Origin: Limiplasma pullistercoris | GTDB lineage: Bacteria; Bacillota; Clostridia; Christensenellales; Aristaeellaceae | Direction of reading: 5' to 3' | Length of the DNA stretch: 21,591 bases | NCBI GenBank assembly: GCA_018715165.1 | Contig: DVMC01000041.1 | Coordinates: 1 to 21,591, forward strand | In this document: one piece after another, positions 13,110 to 21,321 of the stretch | Layout: each line of letters begins with the position of its first letter | How positions within the stretch are numbered: position 1 is the first letter of the stretch | Made by a program: the position numbers and the translations under genes | Notes under the pieces: model-generated | The model's database searches: none | Told to the model about the DNA's origin: nothing | The model's input: the letters and a program-made list of their open reading frames with translations, nothing else

Positions 13110-15536
13110 CTACCTGCGCACGAAGCACCGCTGGATGCCGTAGAACGCGCGCTTCATGGATGCGCTCCTGTTCCCGCTGTACTTTTCCCACCCGCCGATC
13201 TTCATGAGCATGCCGAAGATGTCGTAGGTATCGCTGCGCCGGATGGCCGTGGGCTCCTTGCCGAAGCACTCCGCCCAGATCTCCACCGCGCTGACCACTG
13301 TGCGCCTCACCGTGCCCGTGCGGCTGCCGCCCGTGAACGGATCGCCGCGCAAAAACCCGCGCCGCTCGGACAGGTCCATCCTGTCCCACTCCTCCGGCAG
13401 CAGCTTTTCCAGATACTCCGCGATCATGCCCTCGCGCACGTCGCTCTCCAGCGCCTCCGTCTGCTCCGCCTCCGCCATGCGCTCGATCTCCGGCGGCAGA
13501 TACAGCGTCTCCCCCTGCTGAAACAGCCGGTACGCCTCCGCCCAGAGCTGATCCACCACCTCCGCCACCTCCCACGGGCGGTGCTTTCCCGACGTGGTGC
13601 AGGTCACCGGCCAGAAGCGGCGGTTGCCCGTGATGTCCCGCAGAAAGCCGTCGCCGTTGTTCGTGCTGCCCACGATGATGCACTGGCGCGGGTGGTCCTC
13701 CACACTGTAGCCGTAGGAGTGGCGGAACTTGTCGTCCTGACGGGTGATGAACGCCTTCACCGTCTCCACGTCCACCTTCTTCAGCCCCGCCAGCTCGCCC
13801 AGCTCCAGAATCCAGTACCCCTGCAGCTTTTCCGGCGCGGCCTTGTCCTTCATGTCCCCGATGGTGAGGGAATCGCTGAACCATCTGCCGCCCAACCTCG
13901 CAAAAAACGAGCTTTTGCCCATGCCCTGCGGGCCGTTCAGCACCACGACGCTGTCAAACTTCACGCCCGGCCGGTACACGCGCGCCACCGCCGCCACCAT
14001 CATCTTGCGCGCCACGGCGCGGGTATAGGCGGTATCCGCCGCGCCCAGATAATCCACAAACAGCGTGTCCACGCGCGGCACGCCGTCCCATGCGGGCAGG
14101 GATTCGATGTAGTCACGGATGGGATGGTAGCCCCGTTCCGCCGCGATGGCCAGCAGAATGCCCTTGAGCTTGGACGGGGTGTAAAGGCCGTAGACATGCT
14201 CCAGATAGATCTGCAGCGCGCCCAGGTCCGACTCGTTCCAGCCCGCCTTGATGGGCACCCACGGGACGGAGCTGCGGCCCTCCGCGTCCCGGCGGATGTC
14301 GATGCCGCTGCGATGGATGTTGTAGGCGATGTCCTTGAGGCGCGGGTCGTTGCGCAGGATCAGCGCCAGATTGCCCAGCGTGTCCCTGACCTTGCCCTGC
14401 CTGTCCACCTCCAGCTTTTCCTGCCAGCTCTCGTCCTGCGAAGGCTGTGCCTCCTGATTGTCCAGATCGCCGAATTCCTGCGCCGCCTGTTTGCGGCGCT
14501 CCTCGGAGAGCATGCGCCGGGTGGCTTCGTCCTGCGCGGCATACGCCTGCATCCGGCGCACGGAGTCCTTTTCGTCGCCCACATGCGCGCCGTCCGGGGC
14601 CGTGCCGCCCGGCGGGAACAGATGCAGGCGCACCAGATCAAAGGCGTTGCACAGCTGCCCGCCCGCCGGGTCGGTAGCGTGATGGGAATAGGCGAACTTG
14701 TCGTCGTAGACCACCAGCCCGCCCGTGGTGCTGCCGCCCGCGAAGGTGTAGCGGTCGTCCTGTGCCGTGGGCGCGTATCGGTCCGCGAGAATGTGCTCCA
14801 GCACATCCGCAATGCCGTGTGTCCGGCAGAAGGCGCCGATGATCCCGCGCTTCTCCAGCGGGTCCTCCTGCCTGGAGACCGTGCGGCGCATCTTTGCCTC
14901 CAGCGGCTTCGTGGTCGGCCAGAGCGAGGCGTCCGTCCAGTCGGGATAGGTGGCCAGCACCGCGTCCGGGTCGAGAAACGGCTCGTCAGCGTAGCGAAAC
15001 ACGTACTCGCCGTCCTCCGGCGCGCTGGGCCAGTACATGAGCCGCGCGGGCTCAAAGGTCGTGGGGTCGAAGCGGGACAGCGTCAGCCCGTCCGCGATGC
15101 GGCGGGAAACAGCGGCGTACTCGTCCGGCGTGACCGTGCGGGAAAGCGGAATGATGAGCCGAAGCCGCATTTTCTCCGGCGTGTGGCTGTGGGTCGAGTA
15201 GAGCGCATAGGCGTTGATGAACGTCATGTCCAGATCGTCCACGAGGGCGGCGTCGGCGTTGTCCGCGTCCAGGCAGACCAGGCAGCGGTTGACCACGCCC
15301 GCGTTGCTGCGCCTGCCGTTTTTGAGATAGCCGCCCACAAACCCGCCGATGTCCTTGACATCGTCGCGCTCGGCCTTGCCCATGGCGGCGTACTCGGCCG
15401 CCGTCTCCCGCGTGCGGGTGGGCCGGGAGAGCTTATCCAGAAATTCGCTCCAGAGCATCTCCCTGTTCTGCCACTGCGCCGCCTTGCGGCTGCGGCCCGT
15501 GGCGATGAGCAGCTTTTTGTCGTGGGTGATTTGCAT
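13110..15536 (-). CDS. Phage primase/helicase, VapE (virulence-associated E) type
   Basis: An 808-residue fused replication protein. The N-terminal part resembles an archaeo-eukaryotic-type primase (prim-pol) domain, with the acidic motif CLDAD at 88-92 and THSHTPEKMRLRLIIPLSR at 115-133. The C-terminal part is a VapE/VirE-type helicase ATPase, with Walker A GPQGMGKS at 535-542, Walker B-like YWILELGEL near 574, CIIVGSTN at 619-626 and GNRRFWPV at 637-644. It would prime and unwind phage DNA for the family A polymerase. ATG 15536 follows GGAGG with seven-base spacing; an earlier in-frame start lies before that site. The toxin-antitoxin operon 2 diverges upstream. Confidence 0.93.
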   Translation of the reverse strand: MQITHDKKLLIATGRSRKAAQWQNREMLWSEFLDKLSRPTRTRETAAEYAAMGKAERDDVKDIGGFVGGYLKNGRRSNAGVVNRCLVCLDADNADAALVDDLDMTFINAYALYSTHSHTPEKMRLRLIIPLSRTVTPDEYAAVSRRIADGLTLSRFDPTTFEPARLMYWPSAPEDGEYVFRYADEPFLDPDAVLATYPDWTDASLWPTTKPLEAKMRRTVSRQEDPLEKRGIIGAFCRTHGIADVLEHILADRYAPTAQDDRYTFAGGSTTGGLVVYDDKFAYSHHATDPAGGQLCNAFDLVRLHLFPPGGTAPDGAHVGDEKDSVRRMQAYAAQDEATRRMLSEERRKQAAQEFGDLDNQEAQPSQDESWQEKLEVDRQGKVRDTLGNLALILRNDPRLKDIAYNIHRSGIDIRRDAEGRSSVPWVPIKAGWNESDLGALQIYLEHVYGLYTPSKLKGILLAIAAERGYHPIRDYIESLPAWDGVPRVDTLFVDYLGAADTAYTRAVARKMMVAAVARVYRPGVKFDSVVVLNGPQGMGKSSFFARLGGRWFSDSLTIGDMKDKAAPEKLQGYWILELGELAGLKKVDVETVKAFITRQDDKFRHSYGYSVEDHPRQCIIVGSTNNGDGFLRDITGNRRFWPVTCTTSGKHRPWEVAEVVDQLWAEAYRLFQQGETLYLPPEIERMAEAEQTEALESDVREGMIAEYLEKLLPEEWDRMDLSERRGFLRGDPFTGGSRTGTVRRTVVSAVEIWAECFGKEPTAIRRSDTYDIFGMLMKIGGWEKYSGNRSASMKRAFYGIQRCFVRR

Positions 15537-15580
15537 GTAGGTACCTCCTTCGGCTGGGCCTTTGACCTCTTTTGATTTCA

Positions 15581-15614
15581 TTTGCTTGCAAACGCAAGCA
15601 AAATCGGGTATACT
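15581..15614 (+). promoter_or_regulatory. Promoter and perfect palindromic operator of toxin-antitoxin operon 2
   Basis: TTGCAA (15586-15591) and TATACT (15609-15614) are 17 bases apart. The perfect 9-base inverted repeat TTTGCTTGC-AAAC-GCAAGCAAA (15581-15602) covers the -35 box, as expected for autorepression by a ribbon-helix-helix antitoxin. Confidence 0.82.
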
Positions 15615-15639
15615 ACAGGTATGAACAGAAAGGAGACTG

Positions 15640-15948
15640 ATGGATATGGCAAATACATCTGCCGTTTACGCCAGGATTGACGCAAAGCTCAAGGAAAACG
15701 CCGAGGCCATTCTGGCACAGCTGGGAATCACACCGTCGGCGCTTATCCAGATGACCTATAGCCAGGTTGTTCTCCATAATGGTCTTCCATTCTCCGCGCG
15801 TATTCCTGCCAAAGCGCCAACCGCCGTCGGCAGGATGACGCAAGAACAACTGGACGCCGAACTGCGCAAGGGCGTGGAATCCTTCAATAAGGGGAGCTTC
15901 ACAGCGGATGAGATCGACCAGGCGCTTGCGAAGGAGTTTGGCATCTGA
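15640..15948 (+). CDS. Type II antitoxin, RelB/DinJ family
   Basis: A 102-residue protein. VYARIDAKLKENAEAILAQL followed by GITPSALIQMTYSQVVLHNG is the ribbon-helix-helix DNA-binding region of RelB/DinJ antitoxins. The C-terminal half (AELRKGVESFNKGSFTADEI) would neutralise the toxin. AAAGGAG precedes two in-frame ATGs (15640 and 15646); the first is used, the second has slightly better spacing. The stop overlaps the toxin ATG by one base (TGATG). It is transcribed against the flanking phage genes. Confidence 0.87.
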   Translation: MDMANTSAVYARIDAKLKENAEAILAQLGITPSALIQMTYSQVVLHNGLPFSARIPAKAPTAVGRMTQEQLDAELRKGVESFNKGSFTADEIDQALAKEFGI

Positions 15949-16280
15949 TGGATACTTACAGCGTGGTTTACTCGCCCGCTGCCAGAGACGATTTGTTTGG
16001 CGTCTATACCTACATCGCCACAGAGCTTCTGGAACCAGAGATCGCCGCGAAGCAGACCGTCAGAATCCGCAATGCAATTCGCAAGCTGGAACAGCTCCCC
16101 GCCCGCCATGCCAGTGTCAACTGGGAGCCCTGGTTTTCCATGGGTATGCGTAAGCTGATCGTAGATCACTACACTGTTTTCTATCTTGTCCATGAACCTA
16201 CCTGTGAAGTGCGAATTGTCCGCATCGTGTACAGCGGTCGCGATCTGAAAAGCATATTGAACGATTCGTTGGACCTTTAA
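15948..16280 (+). CDS. Type II toxin, ParE/RelE superfamily
   Basis: A 110-residue protein. YSVVYSPAARDDLFGVYTYI at the N-terminus, a central RNAIRKLEQLPARH, and a C-terminal beta region (KLIVDHYTVFYLVHEPTCEV, then VRIVYSGRD) follow the ParE/plasmid-stabilisation pattern. The target (gyrase or ribosome-bound mRNA) is not settled by sequence. It overlaps the antitoxin stop by one base and is followed by a perfect ten-pair hairpin. It is clearly different from the toxin at 4578-4901, so the two modules are unlikely to be recent duplicates. Confidence 0.85.
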   Translation: MDTYSVVYSPAARDDLFGVYTYIATELLEPEIAAKQTVRIRNAIRKLEQLPARHASVNWEPWFSMGMRKLIVDHYTVFYLVHEPTCEVRIVRIVYSGRDLKSILNDSLDL

Positions 16281-16300
16281 CACGCACACATTTCATTCTC

Positions 16301-16331
16301 AATCTCCTTGCCCGCAATGGACAAGGAGATT
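16301..16331. terminator. Perfect hairpin between toxin 2 and the polymerase gene (weak terminator)
   Basis: AATCTCCTTG (16301-16310) pairs perfectly with CAAGGAGATT (16322-16331). The T tract is poor on either strand, so termination may be partial. It lies between the convergent ends of the toxin and polymerase genes. Confidence 0.5.
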
Positions 16332-16357
16332 CTTCAAATGGTGAAGGCTGTCCTTTA

Positions 16358-18295
16358 TCATGTCTTTTTGTAGTATGCCATCTCGTCTCCCTCCGCCCGG
16401 AGCGGCAGGTCCCGCGCCCAGTCCGGCGGGACGGCCATGATGCGGCAGGCCTCCTCCACGCTGCCCTGCCCGTCGGGGACTTCCATGACCGCCTCGTCGT
16501 GGACGTGGAACACGATGGGATAGCCCGCCGCTTCGAGGCTTAGCATGGCATGGGCCAGCAGGTCGCGGGCGATGCTCTGGGTGCAGTTCTCCGCGAGCTT
16601 GCCGCCGAAGGTCTCCTGCAGCGCCATCCGCCCGTTTGCCGCGGGCGCGAGATAGCCGATGCCCCGGCTGCCGAAGCGGTTTGTCACAAAGCGCGGCGAG
16701 AGGTAACACAGGTCGCGCCCGCCCGGCAGACGGATCAGCAGATGCCCTTCCTTTCGGTACACCGTCACCTTGCCCACGCGGACGCTATTCTGCCGCTCAA
16801 TCACCTCCGAGGCGGCATTGCCCAGCGCGTTCCAGAACTGCACGATGTGTGGGTTGGCCGCGCGCCAGGCGTCCACCAGCGGCTGCATCTCCGCCTCCGG
16901 CATCTTCGCGCCCATGGCCTTGAGCGCGCCGACGCCTCCGCCGTAGCCGCAGGACAAAGTCGCCTGCTTCCCTTTCTGCCGGTATTCGTAGTTGGGATGC
17001 CCCCTGACGATGGTCTCCTGCGGGATATGGAACATGCGGCTGGCCGTCGCCTCGTAGATTTTGCCCTTGCCGCGAAACTCCTCCAGCACCCATTCCTCGC
17101 CCGCCAGCCACGCCAGCACGCGCGCCTCGATGGCCGAGAAGTCCGCCACGATAAAACGGCATCCATCCTTGGGGATGAACGCCGTGCGGATGAGCTCGGA
17201 GAGCGTGCCCGGAACGGAGCCGAACAGCACTTCCAGCTGTTCCTCGTCGCCGCTTCTGACGACGTCTCTGGCGAGGGAGAGATCGGGCAGGTGGTTCTGG
17301 GGAAGGTTCTGCGCTTGCACCAGCCGCCCTGCCCAACGGAAGGTGCGGGCCGCGCCCCCGAATTGCAAAAGGCCGTGCACCCGCCCGTCCCTGCAGATGC
17401 ACCGCGCCATGGATTCGTACTTCTTCACGCTGGTCCGGGACAGTTCCAGCCGCAATTCCAGCAGCTCCTTCACGATGCCGTCCGCCTCGGCGGTCTTCTC
17501 CTGCACGATGCGCTTGGACAGGCTCTCCATGGGCATATCCATATCAGCGAGCCACGCCTTGAGCTGGCTCACGCTGCCGGGGTTTTCCAGCCCCGTCAGC
17601 GCCTTGGCCCTTTGGAACGCCCGCTCCGAAAATGCCTGATCGACCGCCATCGCATTTTTCACCAGCAGCCGATCCACCCGCACGCCCCGGTCGTTGATGC
17701 GCTGATCCAGCGCGTACAGCGCCCATTCGTGTTCCGGGAGCGGATGCCTGAGCAGCGCATGGTAAACCGCGCGTTCCGTCTCCACATCCTGCGCGTTATA
17801 GGCCTTGTAGGTCGCCCACTTCTCCGGCGCGTGCCGCGGCAGGTTGCGCGTGCGGCCGCCGTTGGCCTGGGTCGGCCTGCAGGGCACGGAAAAGTAGCGG
17901 ATGAGGTCCTTGCCTTCCTCCATCTTTTTTTCCGCAACGTCCAGCGCCACCGCGACGTCCGCCAGTTTTCCCGGCAGCGTCCGGTACCACGCCATGACCA
18001 TGGTGCAGCGCCATTGCGCCGGATCGAGCCAGTGTCCCAGATGCTTGGAGAAGCACACCCGCTCAAAGGCCGCGTTGTGCGCAATTTTCAGGACAGTCGG
18101 GTCCTCCAGCGCATGAAGGAATTCATCCGGCAGCGATTCCCCACACGCCATGTCGACGGTCACCACCGGCGCGTCGTCAAAGGCGTAGGACAGGAGAAGG
18201 ATCTCGAAATCCGGGGCGTCGCAGTAGCGGTATACGCCGCACTTGGGGAGGGCGGCGGAGGAATAGGTCTCTATGTCCAGATGCATAACGCGCAA
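16358..18295 (-). CDS. Phage DNA polymerase I (family A) with 3'-5' exonuclease domain
   Basis: A 645-residue protein, the usual size for phage PolA of Clostridia. The N-terminal exonuclease starts with MHLDIETYS (D7, E9), then HNAAFE near 73 and YNAQDVETE near 166. Polymerase motifs: A, VADFSAIEARVLAW (D385); B, RQKGKQATLSCGYG at 439-452; C, HVHDEAV (H599, D600, E601). The catalytic residues are intact. The TTG at 18295 is chosen because GGAGG is eight bases upstream and it gives the family's usual short N-terminus; an in-frame ATG at 18301 is only two bases from that site. A minus-strand hairpin with a T tract (18311-18340) sits just before the ribosome site. Confidence 0.95.
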   Translation of the reverse strand: MRVMHLDIETYSSAALPKCGVYRYCDAPDFEILLLSYAFDDAPVVTVDMACGESLPDEFLHALEDPTVLKIAHNAAFERVCFSKHLGHWLDPAQWRCTMVMAWYRTLPGKLADVAVALDVAEKKMEEGKDLIRYFSVPCRPTQANGGRTRNLPRHAPEKWATYKAYNAQDVETERAVYHALLRHPLPEHEWALYALDQRINDRGVRVDRLLVKNAMAVDQAFSERAFQRAKALTGLENPGSVSQLKAWLADMDMPMESLSKRIVQEKTAEADGIVKELLELRLELSRTSVKKYESMARCICRDGRVHGLLQFGGAARTFRWAGRLVQAQNLPQNHLPDLSLARDVVRSGDEEQLEVLFGSVPGTLSELIRTAFIPKDGCRFIVADFSAIEARVLAWLAGEEWVLEEFRGKGKIYEATASRMFHIPQETIVRGHPNYEYRQKGKQATLSCGYGGGVGALKAMGAKMPEAEMQPLVDAWRAANPHIVQFWNALGNAASEVIERQNSVRVGKVTVYRKEGHLLIRLPGGRDLCYLSPRFVTNRFGSRGIGYLAPAANGRMALQETFGGKLAENCTQSIARDLLAHAMLSLEAAGYPIVFHVHDEAVMEVPDGQGSVEEACRIMAVPPDWARDLPLRAEGDEMAYYKKT

Positions 18296-18310
18296 GCGCA
18301 TCACCTCCAA

Positions 18311-18340
18311 ATCAAAAGGCGCACCCTCGCGGATGCGCCT
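18311..18340 (-). terminator. Terminator or attenuator between the SLOG gene and polymerase gene
   Basis: On the minus strand AGGCGCA (18334-18340) pairs with TGCGCCT (18317-18323), followed by TTTTGATTT. It lies 17 bases after the SLOG stop and three bases before the polymerase ribosome site, so it could dampen readthrough into polA. Confidence 0.65.
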
Positions 18341-18357
18341 GTGTTGTGTTTGCGCTC

Positions 18358-18900
18358 TCAGAGCGCGGTGAGTCTGGGCGGCAGCAGTCTGCGCTCCATC
18401 GTGTCGGGGTCGATCACAACAATCTCCCGGTTCTTCTGCCATGCATATTTCACCGTATATTGCGTACCGCCGGAGGTACCCTTCCTGCATACGGCCAGGA
18501 GGGCGTCTGCTACGTCTACCATGTACCGGTTCCGGGCATGATAGCAGCCGTCAAAGTAGCGGGCAGAGAGCGTGACCACGTCGTCTGCCTGTTCCAGCAG
18601 GTCAAAATAGCGTTCCCGCCAGGTCTCGGTCCAATGGTTCGCCTGCCCCTCGTGAGGGACCACGCCGATCAGTCGGATATTGGGGCAGGCCGTCTTCTTC
18701 AGCAGCAGCACCTGTGTGCCAAAAACGATATCCATGCCTCTTGCGCATCCGGTGTAAAAGGTATCGTATCCCGCCTTTACCCGGTCCGTGATCTCTGTCA
18801 GAAGCATTTCCCTGAGACGGATACAGCGCGGATCGTTCTCGTTTTCTCCGAAAGGCAGTGATTCAGGCCGGTGGCCGGTGAATGCGAGCTTCTTTCGCAT
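18358..18900 (-). CDS. SLOG-fold protein (DUF1273/YpsA-like)
   Basis: A 180-residue protein with the SLOG/Rossmann pattern of YpsA-like proteins: KLAFTGHRPESLPFG at the start, FYTGCARGMDIVFGTQVLLL at about 48-67, IRLIGVVPHEGQ near 75-86, and a C-terminal ARNRYMVDVADALLAVCRKG then SGGTQYTVKYA. SLOG proteins are thought to bind nucleotides or nucleotide-derived ligands; no catalytic activity is assured. The ATG at 18900 follows GAGAGG. Its promoter (TTGACT at 18960-18965, TATGAT at 18937-18942, 17 bases apart) is covered by two operator palindromes. The divergent neighbours are Cro/CI-like regulators, so it is probably kept repressed until some signal. Homologs are frequent in gut phages. Confidence 0.86.
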   Translation of the reverse strand: MRKKLAFTGHRPESLPFGENENDPRCIRLREMLLTEITDRVKAGYDTFYTGCARGMDIVFGTQVLLLKKTACPNIRLIGVVPHEGQANHWTETWRERYFDLLEQADDVVTLSARYFDGCYHARNRYMVDVADALLAVCRKGTSGGTQYTVKYAWQKNREIVVIDPDTMERRLLPPRLTAL

Positions 18901-18921
18901 GGCGTTGAACCTCTCATTTGT

Positions 18922-18978
18922 TAACGATATACCGTTATCATATACCCTCCTCCGTCAGAAGTCAACGATATTCCGTTA
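18922..18978. promoter_or_regulatory. Twin operators on the promoter of the SLOG gene
   Basis: TAACG-ATATAC-CGTTA (18922-18937) and CAACG-ATATTC-CGTTA (18963-18978) are near-identical palindromes 41 bases apart start to start. The first overlaps the minus-strand -10 (18937-18942) and the second the -35 (18960-18965). A weaker third copy, CAACGGTATTCCGATG, lies at 19011-19026 just before the first regulator's ribosome site. This is the layout of cooperative repressor binding. Confidence 0.78.
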
Positions 18979-19039
18979 ATCTTTTCATCATCGAATGGAT
19001 ATCATGAATCCAACGGTATTCCGATGGAGGAAAGCAGGC

Positions 19040-19282
19040 ATGACGATTTCACAGGCGGTCGTAAAGCGGCTGTACGAGCTTTGCGCGCAGCGCAACATCA
19101 CCATCAACAAAGTGAGCATCATCTCCGGCGTCACGCAGTCCACTGTCAGCGACATTGTAAACGGCAGAACGAACAACGCCGGCGTTGCGACGATCCAAAA
19201 GCTGTGCGACGGGCTGGAAATCAGTATCCGCGAGTTTTTCGATTCGGACCTCTTCGACAATCTGGATCAGGAGGTCAAGTAA
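19040..19282 (+). CDS. Cro/CI-type helix-turn-helix regulator, first of a tandem pair
   Basis: An 80-residue single-domain XRE protein. NITINKVSIISGVTQSTVSD forms the helix-turn-helix, followed by VATIQKLCDGLEISIREFFD. No ligand-binding or protease domain is present, so it acts like a small Cro. The ATG at 19040 follows GGAGG with nine-base spacing. A longer frame from 18995 would begin inside the operator region and is rejected. It lies next to, and probably binds, the twin operators upstream. It shares 38 of 80 residues without gaps with the following gene. Confidence 0.88.
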   Translation: MTISQAVVKRLYELCAQRNITINKVSIISGVTQSTVSDIVNGRTNNAGVATIQKLCDGLEISIREFFDSDLFDNLDQEVK

Positions 19283-19312
19283 CACCTGCGGCAAAGGCGG
19301 GGAGGTGGTTGC

Positions 19313-19555
19313 ATGAATGCAAAACAGGCGGTAGCGCAGCGGATCATGGAGCTGTGCAAGAGCCGCAACCTCACCATCAATACGCTGGCCAACGACGCAG
19401 GAGTCCCACCGACGACGATCTACAGTATGCTCAACGCGAAGAGCAGGAACCCAGGCATCGTGACGATCAAGCAGGTGTGCGACGGCCTTGACATCAGCCT
19501 TCGGGAGTTCTTCGACAGCCCCATCTTTGATGATCTGGAACAGGAGATCCGATAG
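19313..19555 (+). CDS. Cro/CI-type helix-turn-helix regulator, second of a tandem pair
   Basis: An 80-residue XRE protein of the same length and order as its neighbour. NLTINTLANDAGVPPTTIYS is the helix-turn-helix, then IVTIKQVCDGLDISLREFFD. The recognition helices differ clearly (GVTQSTVSD versus GVPPTTIYS), so the two may bind different sites. GGGGAGG precedes the ATG by seven bases, and the gap to the first gene is 30 bases. A strong terminator overlaps the stop codon. A pair of small paralogous regulators beside a repressed early promoter recalls a lysogeny switch, though neither has a CI-like C-terminal domain. Confidence 0.88.
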   Translation: MNAKQAVAQRIMELCKSRNLTINTLANDAGVPPTTIYSMLNAKSRNPGIVTIKQVCDGLDISLREFFDSPIFDDLEQEIR

Positions 19556-19593
19556 CCGCGCACCGGTAAGTAACCGATGCGCGGCTTTCCTTT
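19554..19593 (+). terminator. Terminator of the tandem regulator operon
   Basis: AGCCGCGC (19554-19561) pairs with GCGCGGCT (19579-19586), with further CGGT/ACCG pairing inside, followed by TTCCTTT. It overlaps the stop of the second regulator and touches the end of the convergent DUF2815 gene. Confidence 0.82.
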
Positions 19594-20131
19594 AGTCGAG
19601 AAAATCCTCGTCGTCCGCATCGTCCAGCGCGTCGAACTCGTCCTCGGCGCGGACGCGGCCGTTCAGCGGCTCGCCGTCACACCACTTCTGAATGTTCTGC
19701 AATCCGCAGGCGACGCCGCGATTGCCGTTGGTGTTGAAGGGATAGAAGGTGAGGGATGCCCGGACATAGCAGCCGGAGTACACCTCCAGCGGGTCGGTGA
19801 TGGGGACGCGCCTGCGGTCCACCACGCCGGGCCGCTCGTTGCTGTTGGCGTTGACGAAGTAGGCGCCTGCGTAGTTGGGGTCTTCGGGGCGGTCGATGTC
19901 GCCGTCGCGAAGGGGCAGCTTCAGGTTCGCTGGGATCTTCCCGCCCCACTTGGTCACGCCGCTCTGCTTTGCCTCCTCGATCGCGGTCCTGATTTTCCCG
20001 ATGGTCTCCACATCGCTCTTGGGGATGATGAAGGAGCAGCTGTACCTGGGGTCGGAGCCGTTCACGCTCTGCGGCTCAAAGATGTGGACGAAGGACGCGC
20101 GTACCTTGCCGGTAATGACTTTCGTTGCCAT
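19592..20131 (-). CDS. DUF2815 protein (phage ssDNA-binding type)
   Basis: A 179-residue protein: VITGKVRASFVHIFEPQSVN, then YSCSFIIPKSDVETIGKIRT, a central AGAYFVNANSNERPGVVD, a beta-rich YSGCYVRASLTFYPFNTNGN and a strongly acidic tail ending DDADDEDFLD. The beta-barrel-like body and acidic C-terminus fit a phage single-strand binding protein, the role proposed for DUF2815. The acidic tail would contact partner proteins. The ATG follows GGGAGG. It lies 20 bases downstream of the DUF2800 nuclease, and the two families regularly occur together beside PolA in Clostridia phages. Confidence 0.92.
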   Translation of the reverse strand: MATKVITGKVRASFVHIFEPQSVNGSDPRYSCSFIIPKSDVETIGKIRTAIEEAKQSGVTKWGGKIPANLKLPLRDGDIDRPEDPNYAGAYFVNANSNERPGVVDRRRVPITDPLEVYSGCYVRASLTFYPFNTNGNRGVACGLQNIQKWCDGEPLNGRVRAEDEFDALDDADDEDFLD

Positions 20132-20151
20132 AAAATGACCTCCCTGTTTTC

Positions 20152-21321
20152 TTACGGTTTGTCGTTGAAATCGCCCGCCGCGTCGGCATAGGGCTTGCGG
20201 GGATCGCTTTCGGGCACGAGCTGCGGGGCGCCCATGGGCTTGACGATGTAGCGGCCCAGTACCTCGGAGAATTTCTTCCTGCCCATGCGCTTTTCCAGAT
20301 CGCCCACGCCCAGCAGCGTCGTCTTGTAGATATCGGTGTAGCCGGCCTCCGTTGCGGCACGAATGACTTCTGCTTCACTGGTGTATTTGCGCACGCTGCG
20401 CCCGGCCACCAGCTTGTAGCCCGGCCAGGTTTTGCCGTCTACCGCCTGCTGCGTCGCGTAGGCGATGAGGTCGGCTGCCCAGTTGTTCAGGCTCTCCGCC
20501 ACGGGCAGGATGTCGGAGATCTCCTCGTCGGTCAGCAGGTCGGGCTGCCGGAAATCGCGCTCGGCCAGACGCATGTGGTACTCGCTGCGCTTGCGGCAGG
20601 TGTATTTGGCCTTGCAAAACCGGCACCACTCACCCGCGCAGAACTCGCCCTCGCCCTTCGCCGCCAGCAGCGCCCTGGGCCGCACCTCCGTTTCCGCCCA
20701 GCGGATCAGCTCATCGGCAGTCGTTTCATAGGCGGAGAGGTTGTTTAGCCGCGGCTGCACGATGGTCATGCGCACGGTGCGAATATCGTACAGCGGGTCA
20801 AACTCCAAAACCGCGCCCAGGCCGTACAGCATGAGCTGGCTGTTGTGCTCCGCTTCCACCCGCACGCCGCGCCCGCCCTTGAAATCGATGACCTCCAGCA
20901 CGCCGTCCGCCACGATGACCAGATCGCCCGTGCCAAAGCCCTCCGGCACATACTCGCTGTAGTCCAGCCGGTGCTCCACCAGAATCAGCGGATCGGGACA
21001 GGAGGCGCGCACAGCCTCGATGGTTTCAACGCAGAAACTGACGTACTCGTCGGTGACGCTTTCGGCCTCGTCGCTGTAGAAGTCGCTGTCGCGGTGCACC
21101 GCGTACTGCGCTTCCAGCGCTTCCGGGGTCATATCGCCCAGATAGCGGTGCAGCTTCAGCTCGCACAGCTCATGGAGAAACGTGCCTTCCTCCGCGTACC
21201 GGGAAGGCTTGTCCGCAAACCGCTCGGACAGCCTGACCGACGGCGGGCACATCATCCAGCGGTGGGAGGCGGAGGCGTTGAGCCGGGCGTGGGCGCGGCT
21301 TCCGTGCCGGATCTCGCTCAC
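20152..21321 (-). CDS. DUF2800 protein, Cas4/RecB-like PD-(D/E)XK nuclease
   Basis: A 389-residue protein. The nuclease core shows EEGTFLHEL (H50), GTGDLVIV (D133) and EVIDFKGG (D146, K148) with a downstream HNSQLMLYG (Q162). C25 together with C233, C236 and C242 (WCRFCKAKYTC) is the one-plus-three cysteine layout of Cas4/AddB-type iron-sulfur nucleases. It probably resects DNA ends to make 3' tails for recombination with the neighbouring ssDNA-binding protein. The start is GTG 21321, overlapping the preceding stop as GTGA, with GAGGTGG upstream. A 389-residue length is normal for the family. Confidence 0.91.
   Translation of the reverse strand: MSEIRHGSRAHARLNASASHRWMMCPPSVRLSERFADKPSRYAEEGTFLHELCELKLHRYLGDMTPEALEAQYAVHRDSDFYSDEAESVTDEYVSFCVETIEAVRASCPDPLILVEHRLDYSEYVPEGFGTGDLVIVADGVLEVIDFKGGRGVRVEAEHNSQLMLYGLGAVLEFDPLYDIRTVRMTIVQPRLNNLSAYETTADELIRWAETEVRPRALLAAKGEGEFCAGEWCRFCKAKYTCRKRSEYHMRLAERDFRQPDLLTDEEISDILPVAESLNNWAADLIAYATQQAVDGKTWPGYKLVAGRSVRKYTSEAEVIRAATEAGYTDIYKTTLLGVGDLEKRMGRKKFSEVLGRYIVKPMGAPQLVPESDPRKPYADAAGDFNDKP

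Noticed and set aside
12297..15575. Plus-strand frame of more than 1000 codons opposite the primase gene
   Set aside because: Shadow frame. The minus strand shows Walker motifs and a proper ribosome site; this frame also runs through the non-coding repeat region.
16550..18541. Plus-strand frame opposite the DNA polymerase
   Set aside because: Shadow frame; the polymerase motifs A, B and C are on the minus strand.
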